DNA of 6,606 nt from Candidatus Uhrbacteria bacterium. GTDB lineage: Bacteria > Patescibacteriota > Patescibacteriia > UBA9934 > UBA10169. The stretch covers positions 4,858-11,463 of the forward strand of contig DNYJ01000014.1 in assembly GCA_003505155.1 (NCBI GenBank). Direction: 5' to 3'. This document shows, piece after piece, positions 1-5,093 of this stretch (positions are counted from its first letter, which is position 1; each line of letters starts with the position of its first letter). Made by a program: the position numbers and the translations under genes. The notes below the pieces were generated by a model. It saw nothing but the letters and a program-made list of their open reading frames with translations, searched no databases and had not been told where the DNA came from.

Positions 1-540
1 TACACGTCGCTTGACTTGTTGGGAGATGCTCTCGAGCGGTTTGAATCGCGCTTTGGAACAGAAGATAACGTGTGGGACTCGTGGACGTTTAAAGAAGATG
101 CCGAAGCGAGAGCTCTTGGCGGAACGGTTGTTGCGAGCGTGCCGTCCGTTACGATCGACTTTGCGGACGAGCCTTATGTCATCGAGTGGAGATACCGCGC
201 GGGAGAGAATGTCTACCGTCGGTTTCAGGGCGGGGAACTTCACGAGATGGAAGATGGAGCTTTGATTGACGCAAACAACATTGTGGTCATGGAGACGGAT
301 GTGGAGATTCTCGACTCGATCGGTCGGCGCCGCGTGCGGACGATCGGAGAAGGGAAGGCACTCGTCTTTCAAGACGGCGAAATGATCGAGGCCGTTTGGA
401 AGAAACCGTCCCGCCGTCAACGTCTCCGCTTTTATGATCGCGAGACAAGAGAAGAAATCGCCATGAACGCGGGGAAGACGTGGATCGAAGTGATCCCGAG
501 TTTGGATGGGGACGTGAAAGTCGTGAAAGAAGGAGAGTGA
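1..540 (+). CDS. DUF3048 domain protein, C-terminal part (5' end outside window)
   Basis: The reading frame is open from the first base, so the start lies upstream; the TTG codons near positions 11-21 are internal. The 179 visible residues match what I know of the C-terminal half of DUF3048 (YerB-like) proteins: a YTS motif at the left edge, a beta-rich segment with VYRRFQGG, the NNIVV strand, a glycine-rich GEGKALVFQDG stretch, a WKK element and a closing GKTWIEVIPS. DUF3048 proteins are usually exported or lipid-anchored envelope proteins of unknown biochemical role; the signal peptide would be in the missing N-terminus. The gene ends with TGA 1 nt before the NUDIX start, so the two are probably cotranscribed. 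The family call is by motif recognition; function is unknown. Confidence 0.8.
   Translation, partial: YTSLDLLGDALERFESRFGTEDNVWDSWTFKEDAEARALGGTVVASVPSVTIDFADEPYVIEWRYRAGENVYRRFQGGELHEMEDGALIDANNIVVMETDVEILDSIGRRRVRTIGEGKALVFQDGEMIEAVWKKPSRRQRLRFYDRETREEIAMNAGKTWIEVIPSLDGDVKVVKEGE
530..537 (+). promoter_or_regulatory. Shine-Dalgarno of the NUDIX gene
   Basis: AAGGAGAG lies 4 nt (6 nt from the GGAG core) before the ATG at 542, inside the last codons of the DUF3048 gene. It fixes the NUDIX start. It is the clearest ribosome binding site at a gene start in the window; most later genes lack one. Confidence 0.75.
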
Positions 541-541
541 T

Positions 542-919
542 ATGCGCGCGTCGGTTGTGATCGTGAAGGACCATCACGTTCTCCTCATGCATCGGACGAA
601 ATCCGACCGGGATTATTTTGTGTTGCCCGGCGGAACGGTGGAAGATGGGGAGACGAATGAGGAAGCGGCTGTGCGAGAGGCGAAGGAGGAAACGGGGTTT
701 GATGTGGAAATCACAGAGAGCCTTGGCAAAATTTACGACGAGCGCAATGAAAAAATTCACCATCTCTTCCGTGTGGAGATTCTTGGAGGCCACCTCGAGC
801 TCGGCAGTCCGGAAAAAGAGAGGAACTGCAAAGAGAACGGCTATTGTTTGGAATGGCACGAGCTCGACGCTCTTCCGTCACCGCTGTATCCGGCAGGAGT
901 GTGCGACATGTTAAGATGA
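542..919 (+). CDS. NUDIX hydrolase
   Basis: 125-residue single-domain NUDIX protein, the usual size. The full Nudix box G-x5-E-x7-R-E-U-x-E-E-x-G-U is present at residues 31-53 (GTVEDGE, then REAKEETGF), preceded by the typical LPGG at 28-31. The REAKEE glutamates should bind the divalent metal for hydrolysis of a nucleoside diphosphate linked to another moiety. The substrate cannot be read from the sequence; the protein could be a nucleotide-pool sanitiser. The start is supported by a strong Shine-Dalgarno overlapping the previous gene. It is followed 6 nt later by a deoxyribosyltransferase-like gene, so the pair may act in nucleotide salvage or housecleaning (inference). There is no signal peptide or membrane segment; cytoplasmic. 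Confidence 0.93.
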   Translation: MRASVVIVKDHHVLLMHRTKSDRDYFVLPGGTVEDGETNEEAAVREAKEETGFDVEITESLGKIYDERNEKIHHLFRVEILGGHLELGSPEKERNCKENGYCLEWHELDALPSPLYPAGVCDMLR

Positions 920-925
920 GCATCT

Positions 926-1354
926 ATGAACATCGCTTTGTGTCATTCCATGCAATACGCCGAGCGGGCAAAGGAAGTTCAGGAGTGGTTTCGATCTCGC
1001 GGACATGAAGCTCATCCCTCGTCGTTTAACGAATTGTTTTTGGGATTGTCCGATGAAGAGAAGGAGAAGCTGAAGCTTTATCAAAAATACGAACAAGATG
1101 CGATCCGTGAGCACTGGGGAATCATCGAGAAGTCCGATGTGGTCTTCGTGTTGAACTACGACAAGCATGGGATCGCGAACTACATCGGCGGAAACAGTTT
1201 TCTCGAAATGGGTTTTGCCTACATCTTGAAAAAACCGATCTATCTTCTCAATCCCATCCCCGATATGCCGTATTACAAAACAGAAATCATCGCTATGAAA
1301 CCGGTGGTCGTGGATGGGGATTTGGAGCGGGTGGTGAAAGATGTCCTTTCATAA
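926..1354 (+). CDS. Nucleoside 2-deoxyribosyltransferase-like protein
   Basis: 142 residues with a Rossmann-like layout: an N-terminal strand (MNIALCHSM) followed by a helix and a charged, Lys/Glu-rich helical insert at about residues 40-62. Next come the buried strand DVVFVLN (71-77), and then IGGNSFLEMGFAYILKKP (87-104). The GNSxxEMG element, with Glu94 as candidate nucleophile, resembles the N-deoxyribosyltransferase and related TIR/NDT-like folds. Family members transfer or hydrolyse the sugar of deoxynucleosides or nucleotides. Many such short versions are annotated only as hypothetical, so the exact reaction is unproven. The gene starts 6 nt after the NUDIX stop and overlaps the longest possible reading of the next gene, consistent with one operon. 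Confidence 0.7.
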   Translation: MNIALCHSMQYAERAKEVQEWFRSRGHEAHPSSFNELFLGLSDEEKEKLKLYQKYEQDAIREHWGIIEKSDVVFVLNYDKHGIANYIGGNSFLEMGFAYILKKPIYLLNPIPDMPYYKTEIIAMKPVVVDGDLERVVKDVLS

Positions 1355-1370
1355 AGAGCACATCAACAGC

Positions 1371-1616
1371 ATGAAACCATGGACCGTCTATATGGTGCGG
1401 TGCAAGGATGGGACGCTGTACACCGGCATCACGGTTGATTTGCCTGCGAGATTGCAAGTGCATAGTGAAGGGAAGGGAGCGAAGTACACGCGTGGCCGAG
1501 GTCCCGTGAAACTCGTCTGGTCGGAAGAAGGATTGTCGGAGAGCGCGGCGAGAAAGAGGGAGGGGGAGGTGAAGAAGTATTCGAGGGAGACGAAGGAGGG
1601 GATGGCGAGAGGTTAA
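1371..1616 (+). CDS. GIY-YIG domain protein, UPF0213 / YhbQ-like
   Basis: 81-residue minimal GIY-YIG nuclease-domain protein. The first strand (WTVYMVRC, residues 4-11) and the paired LYTGIT (16-21) are the divergent GIY and YIG motifs; Arg27 in the LPARLQVH helix and Glu64 in the KREGEVKK helix fit the conserved catalytic arginine and glutamate. The GKGAKYTRGRGP segment (34-45) is a UPF0213 hallmark. I chose ATG 1371 because family members begin with M-x-PW-x-x-Y. An in-frame ATG at 1341 would add 10 unconserved residues and overlap the previous gene by 14 nt, and neither start has a strong ribosome binding site. The cellular role of this subfamily is poorly defined; DNA processing or repair is suspected. 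Last gene of the first operon. Confidence 0.88.
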   Translation: MKPWTVYMVRCKDGTLYTGITVDLPARLQVHSEGKGAKYTRGRGPVKLVWSEEGLSESAARKREGEVKKYSRETKEGMARG

Positions 1617-1661
1617 AACTACGTGAATACAAGGCAGTTTATGGTCTCTATTCACTAAAGA

Positions 1662-1690
1662 TTGACTTTTAGAGGTAAATATACTATGCT
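1662..1690 (+). promoter_or_regulatory. Sigma70-type promoter driving fic
   Basis: TTGACT (1662-1667) and TATGCT (1685-1690) are separated by exactly 17 nt, in an AT-rich 99-nt gap between the GIY-YIG gene and fic. Transcription would start near 1697, giving a leader of about 19 nt with no Shine-Dalgarno. TATACT at 1680-1685 is a better -10 hexamer but only 12 nt from the -35. I see no convincing terminator for the upstream operon in this gap. Confidence 0.6.
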
Positions 1691-1715
1691 AGCTCTATAA
1701 GTTTTATTTAAATCT

Positions 1716-2615
1716 ATGGCTACAACCAAACCAATCAAAGATCGGATTCAGGCTCTTAAAGCCCAGTATGATGTCCTTCGCAAAGGCAAGGACTCGCTTT
1801 TGGTCATGATCGATGAGGCAGAAGTGCCGGAGAGTGTCTACAACTCCAACGCTATAGAAAACTCCACACTTACTCTCAAAGAGACCGAGAAAATTCTTTT
1901 GGATATGGAAGTGTCTCGAGATGTTTCTTTGCGAGAAGTGTACGAAGCAAAAAACCTCGCGCGAGTTATCGGCTACATTAGGGGTAAATCAAAAGAGACG
2001 GAAGTAGACCGTGAGCTTATCTTGCTCCTGCACCAGATGCTTATCGGTGGCATTGATGACAAGATCGCTGGTCGCTTCCGTGGCCCGGGTGAATATGTCC
2101 GAGTCGGTACGCATGTTGCTTCTGCTCCGGAACAAGTAGAGAAATTGATTGCCTCAACTCTCACCGAATACACGAGTGATATGTCCACTTACTTTTTGGA
2201 CAAGATCGCCAAGTTCCATTTGGATTTTGAAACTACCCATCCGTTTTGCGATGGCAACGGTCGCATTGGCCGTGTTCTGATCTCTTACCAGCTTCAGCGT
2301 TTTGGCTTTCCGATGATTATCATTCGTGATCGTGAGAAAAAAGAATATTACAAATCCTTTGGTGATTATCGTGATGATAAAAACACCAAGACTCTTGAAA
2401 AGGTAGTCTATCTCGGTCTGATGGAATCACTTCATAAACGAATCACGTACCTCAAAGGTGACAAAGTCATCTGGCTTTCTGAATATACGAAAAGCCACGC
2501 CAAGTCTGCATCGGCAATAACAAACGCTGCTCGCCGACAGAACATCCCAGCTTTCAGGGAGAAAGGTGTTTGGAAGATCAGCGAGAATTTTGAGTATAAG
2601 ACGCTAGATTATTGA
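1716..2615 (+). CDS. Fic-domain protein adenylyltransferase, class II (N-terminal inhibitory helix)
   Basis: 299 residues, full length. The Fic active-site motif HPFCDGNGRIGR is intact at residues 175-186: His175 is the catalytic base, Asp179 would bind metal, and the GNGR segment holds the ATP phosphates. Residues 44-49, SNAIEN, match the (S/T)xxxE(G/N) inhibitory helix; Glu48 should block productive ATP binding until displaced. GRFRGPGEYVRVGTH (119-133) is the target-binding flap region typical of the family. The C-terminus (about 250-293) resembles a small helix-turn-helix ending in NIPAFREKGVWKI, as in Fic proteins with a winged-helix tail. Members transfer AMP from ATP to Tyr, Thr or Ser of target proteins; the target here is unknown. 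The start codon is ATG just downstream of a good promoter. No antitoxin gene is seen, as expected for a self-inhibited Fic. Confidence 0.94.
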   Translation: MATTKPIKDRIQALKAQYDVLRKGKDSLLVMIDEAEVPESVYNSNAIENSTLTLKETEKILLDMEVSRDVSLREVYEAKNLARVIGYIRGKSKETEVDRELILLLHQMLIGGIDDKIAGRFRGPGEYVRVGTHVASAPEQVEKLIASTLTEYTSDMSTYFLDKIAKFHLDFETTHPFCDGNGRIGRVLISYQLQRFGFPMIIIRDREKKEYYKSFGDYRDDKNTKTLEKVVYLGLMESLHKRITYLKGDKVIWLSEYTKSHAKSASAITNAARRQNIPAFREKGVWKISENFEYKTLDY

Positions 2616-2623
2616 CTCCAAGT

Positions 2624-3301
2624 ATGAAAGAACACATTGTTATTTTTTCTCATGGATTTGGAGTTCGGAAAGATGATCGGGGGTTATTTTCTGATATCAC
2701 TGGCGCGCTTGCTCAGGTGAAATCAATCCTATTTGATTACAATGAAGTGGATGAACAAACCGGCAACTTGACCGTACGATCATTTTCGGAACAAGCAAAG
2801 AGGTTGCATGAAGTGATTGACGAGCAACGTCGCATGAATCCCGAGGCGGTCATTAATCTTATTTGTCATTCGCAAGGATGTTATGTCGTCGCTTTAGCAA
2901 ATCCTTCCCATATTCGAAAGACAATCTTTCTTGCTCCGCCAATCGAGCTGGGGATCGAGCGAACGTTGGAACGTTATCGAAAACATCCAAAGGCGGTGAT
3001 TGATCTCAATGGAATGTCTCAACTTCCTCGCACGGATGGGAGTACAACATTTGTTCCCGCAGAATATTGGAGAGAGCGCATGACAGAGTCGCCTCCACTA
3101 GAATCCTACAATCATCTTGCTGAAAAAACCGAGCTTATCATTGTGAGAGCGCTTCACGATACCGTTTTAGGAGAAACGTCGTTTGAAGGATTAAATCCCA
3201 AAGCGCGTCTCATGGAAATAGAAGGAGATCATGATTTTTCTGGCATAGCTCGCGGTCCGTTAGTGGAGAAAATAAAAAAGCTTCTCAAACCTCTGTCGTA
3301 G
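2624..3301 (+). CDS. Alpha/beta hydrolase, small single-domain
   Basis: 225 residues with the alpha/beta hydrolase pattern: first strand and oxyanion loop VIFSHGFG (6-13), nucleophile elbow CHSQG (81-85) with Ser83, ALHDTVLG with Asp179 on a late strand, and GDHDFSG with His203. Ser83-Asp179-His203 form a complete candidate triad. The first glycine of the usual GxSxG is Cys81. There is no signal peptide, so it is probably cytoplasmic. The substrate is unknown; esterase or acyl-hydrolase activity is likely. The start is ATG 2624, 8 nt after the fic stop. A TTG at 2612 would overlap that stop by 4 nt (TTGA) and add four residues that do not belong to the fold, so I reject it. It is probably cotranscribed with fic; a functional link to fic or to the restriction system is not shown. 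Confidence 0.82.
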   Translation: MKEHIVIFSHGFGVRKDDRGLFSDITGALAQVKSILFDYNEVDEQTGNLTVRSFSEQAKRLHEVIDEQRRMNPEAVINLICHSQGCYVVALANPSHIRKTIFLAPPIELGIERTLERYRKHPKAVIDLNGMSQLPRTDGSTTFVPAEYWRERMTESPPLESYNHLAEKTELIIVRALHDTVLGETSFEGLNPKARLMEIEGDHDFSGIARGPLVEKIKKLLKPLS

Positions 3302-3334
3302 TTGGAAAACATGGCGAAATGCTTTGATTTTCTT

Positions 3335-3363
3335 TTGACGCTTAGATGTGATGTGAGTATAAT
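3335..3363 (+). promoter_or_regulatory. Strong sigma70-type promoter for the hsd locus
   Basis: TTGACG (3335-3340), 17-nt spacer, perfect TATAAT (3358-3363). This is the best promoter match in the window. Transcription should begin near 3370, 42 nt before the hsdM ATG, so the restriction-modification genes can be expressed independently of fic and the hydrolase. Confidence 0.75.
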
Positions 3364-3375
3364 GTCCCCATTGAT

Positions 3376-3401
3376 CCCAGCCAAGAAGGTTGGGTTTTGT
3401 T
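3376..3401 (+). terminator. Terminator-like hairpin in the hsdM leader (possible attenuator)
   Basis: CCCAGCC (3376-3382) pairs with GGTTGGG (3388-3394) as a 7-bp stem with one G-U wobble around an AAGAA loop, followed directly by TTTTGTT. This has the form of an intrinsic terminator. It sits downstream of the promoter at 3335-3363 and upstream of the hsdM ATG. It could end transcripts from fic and the hydrolase, attenuate the hsd transcript, or simply stabilise its 5' end. Confidence 0.5.
3382..3397 (+). repeat. 16-bp direct repeat, copy 1 (upstream of hsdM)
   Basis: CAAGAAGGTTGGGTTT here is identical to 4943-4958 at the 3' end of hsdM, so the two copies bracket almost the whole gene. In one frame this copy reads KKVGF followed by Cys and a stop, resembling the HsdM C-terminus (KKVGFEI). 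It also forms part of the leader hairpin. Confidence 0.75.
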
Positions 3402-3411
3402 AGAAAAGTAT

Positions 3412-3984
3412 ATGGCAAAAGAGAAGAAACAAAAGAAGGAAGAGCCACTTGAATCACGCCTATTCAAAGCAGCGGACAAGCTCCGTAAAAACATCGACGC
3501 CGCAGAGTACAAGCATATTGTTCTGGGACTTATCTTTTTGAAATACATTTCAGATTCATTTGAGGATCTTCATCTTGCACTCATAATTGGTCGAGACACC
3601 AATGAAGGACCGTATGCCGGGGCAAATCCAGAAGACCCAGACGAGTACCGTGCAGAAAACGTCTTTTGGGTTCCGCAGATTGCTCGTTGGTCATATCTTC
3701 ACGCGCGCTCAAAACAGCCAACTATCGGAACCGACCTTGACTTGGCAATGGAAGCAATCGAAAAAGAGAATCCTACGCTCAAAGGCATTCTCCCAAAGGT
3801 TTACGCGCGACCAAACCTCGATAAAACCGCGCTGGGCGAACTCATCGACCTCATAGGCGATATTGCGATCGGTACGGAAGCGGCGAAGTCAAAAGATATT
3901 CTCGGTCGCGTGTACGAATACTTTTTAGGAGAGTTCGCAAACGCCGAGGGCAAAAAAGCAGGTCAGTTCTATACACCATCGTGA
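3412..3984 (+). CDS. hsdM: Type I restriction-modification methyltransferase subunit HsdM, N-terminal fragment
   Basis: 190 residues covering the HsdM N-terminal helical domain. After a lysine-rich start comes the characteristic block [20 protein letters not shown] and then [12 protein letters not shown] (residues 20-51). VFWVP and the helical [16 protein letters not shown] segment follow, ending in GQFYTP (184-189), which is methyltransferase motif X. The frame then hits TGA, while the rest of the gene continues one base back in the next frame. Intact HsdM proteins carry about three residues between the FYTP proline and the next conserved V-[KR], but only 2 nt remain here, so about 7 nt appear missing. 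I chose ATG 3412; an in-frame TTG at 3397 adds five residues overlapping the leader hairpin. On its own this fragment lacks the SAM and catalytic motifs. Confidence 0.85.
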   Translation: MAKEKKQKKEEPLESRLFKAADKLRKNIDAAEYKHIVLGLIFLKYISDSFEDLHLALIIGRDTNEGPYAGANPEDPDEYRAENVFWVPQIARWSYLHARSKQPTIGTDLDLAMEAIEKENPTLKGILPKVYARPNLDKTALGELIDLIGDIAIGTEAAKSKDILGRVYEYFLGEFANAEGKKAGQFYTPS

Positions 3985-4967
3985 AAATTTTAGTTGAGAT
4001 GATCGAGCCGTATCAAGGACGTGTCTATGATCCATGCTGCGGTTCCGGTGGCATGTTCATTATGAGCGAGAAATTTATAGAGGAACACCGAGGGAAACTC
4101 GATGATATTTCTGTGTATGGACAAGAAAGCAATCAGACAACGTATCGGTTATGTCGTATGAACTTGGCTATTCGTGGCATTGATGGTTCGCAAATCAAAT
4201 GGAATAACGAAGGCTCATTCCTCAAAGACGCTCATCCCGACCTGAAAGCGGATTTTATTCTCGCGAATCCGCCGTTCAATCAATCTGACTGGGGTCAAGA
4301 TATTCTCCGCACTGATCCGCGCTGGCAGTACGGTTTGCCACCTGCTAATAATGCCAACTACGGCTGGATGCAACACATGATCTATCACCTCGCGCCAAAC
4401 GGTGTGATGGGGCTTGTGCTCGCTAATGGTTCGCTTTCTTCAAATACGTCTGGCGAAGGTGATATTCGTCAAAGGCTTATCGAAGCAGACCTTGTTGACT
4501 GCATCGTCGCTCTTCCAACCCAGCTTTTTTACAATGTACAGATCCCAGCATGTCTTTGGTTTATTTCTCGTAAGCGTACGGGCAACGGTGACCGCAAGCG
4601 AACAGGCGAGATTCTCTTCATTGACGCAAGCGAGCTTGGTTGCATGGAAGACCGCACACACCGCATGTTTGGCGATGAGGATGTCACACACGTTGCTGGT
4701 ACGTATCACGAATGGCGTAAAAAAGACGGCAAATATCAGGACGTTAAAGGCTTCTGCAAATCCGCGCCGATGGAGGAAATGAAAAAGCACGGCTTCGTCC
4801 TCACACCCGGACGCTATGTTGGCATTCCCGACGCACAGGATGACGGCGTGTCGTTTGAGGAGAAGATGATGGAGCTCACCTCAACGCTCAAGGAGCAAAT
4901 GGTGAAGGAGCAGGAGTTGAACGAGGAGATTAAGAAACAGCTCAAGAAGGTTGGGTTTGAGATCTAA
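3981..4967 (+). CDS. hsdM: Type I restriction-modification methyltransferase subunit HsdM, catalytic fragment
   Basis: 328 residues continuing HsdM. The SAM-binding motif I DPCCGSGG is at residues 17-24, and the catalytic motif IV NPPF (96-99) marks an N6-adenine methyltransferase. [20 protein letters not shown], the [10 protein letters not shown] strand and the [10 protein letters not shown] region are typical of HsdM. A Lys/Glu-rich helix (about 285-325) ends in KKVGFEI, the usual HsdM C-terminus that contacts HsdS. The two fragments together give about 518 residues, the normal HsdM size, so the gene is split rather than truncated. The only start at the junction is GTG 3981, overlapping the TGA of the first fragment as GTGA. 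That layout could allow translational coupling, but there is no close Shine-Dalgarno. A damaged gene, an assembly error and a natural two-piece protein all remain possible. Confidence 0.87.
   Translation: MKILVEMIEPYQGRVYDPCCGSGGMFIMSEKFIEEHRGKLDDISVYGQESNQTTYRLCRMNLAIRGIDGSQIKWNNEGSFLKDAHPDLKADFILANPPFNQSDWGQDILRTDPRWQYGLPPANNANYGWMQHMIYHLAPNGVMGLVLANGSLSSNTSGEGDIRQRLIEADLVDCIVALPTQLFYNVQIPACLWFISRKRTGNGDRKRTGEILFIDASELGCMEDRTHRMFGDEDVTHVAGTYHEWRKKDGKYQDVKGFCKSAPMEEMKKHGFVLTPGRYVGIPDAQDDGVSFEEKMMELTSTLKEQMVKEQELNEEIKKQLKKVGFEI
4943..4958 (+). repeat. 16-bp direct repeat, copy 2 (3' end of hsdM)
   Basis: Identical to 3382-3397. Here it encodes KKVGF in the conserved last residues of HsdM. 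Unlike copy 1, the flanking bases do not complete a hairpin. Confidence 0.75.
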
Positions 4968-5001
4968 AAACTAGTCATTTTTTAGTCTAAAAATAAGGGT
5001 T

Positions 5002-5030
5002 TTCATAACTGTTTACTCTACTAGTATCAT
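5002..5030 (+). promoter_or_regulatory. Possible rhuM promoter
   Basis: TTCATA (5002-5007), 17-nt spacer, TATCAT (5025-5030), with four and five of six consensus bases. Transcription would start near 5037. The -10 overlaps the first element of the inverted-repeat cluster at 5016-5062, so a protein bound there would compete with RNA polymerase. The hexamers are modest and the call is tentative. Confidence 0.35.
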
Positions 5031-5062
5031 TAAACTTGCTAGTAGAGATGGATACTAGCAAG
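5016..5062 (+). repeat. Cluster of three mutually complementary elements upstream of rhuM
   Basis: Element A is CTCTACTAGTATC (5016-5028), B is CTTGCTAGTAGAG (5035-5047) and C is GATACTAGCAAG (5051-5062). A pairs with B over 9 bp (5016-5024 with 5039-5047). B pairs with C over 10 bp (5035-5044 with 5053-5062, loop of 8). A pairs with C over 8 bp (5021-5028 with 5051-5058). All pairings are perfect and share a CTAG core, so the hairpins are mutually exclusive. TACTAGTA at 5019-5026 is itself palindromic. The array lies 31 nt before the rhuM ATG. An operator for a CTAG-binding regulator, an RNA switch in the leader, or a recombination site are all possible. Confidence 0.7.
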
Positions 5063-5093
5063 ATTGAAAATACTACAAAGATCAATAGAATAT

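Noticed and set aside
287..859. 190-residue minus-strand frame opposite DUF3048 and NUDIX
   Set aside because: It is antisense to two well-supported genes, shows low-complexity Arg/Ser-rich sequence and has no recognisable domain.
3362..3403. 13-codon leader peptide ([13 protein letters not shown]) before hsdM
   Set aside because: Its ATG overlaps the -10 hexamer, so it lies upstream of the predicted transcription start and would not be in that transcript.
3976..3990. Programmed ribosomal frameshift joining the two hsdM frames
   Set aside because: There is no slippery heptamer at the junction, and joining the frames would still leave the conserved FYTP-to-VK linker about two residues short, so a deletion or split gene explains it better.
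4979..4993. AT-only inverted repeat TTTTTAG / CTAAAAA after hsdM as a terminator
   Set aside because: The arms are separated by a single base and consist almost only of A-T pairs, with no GC stem and no following U-run, so an intrinsic terminator is not supported.
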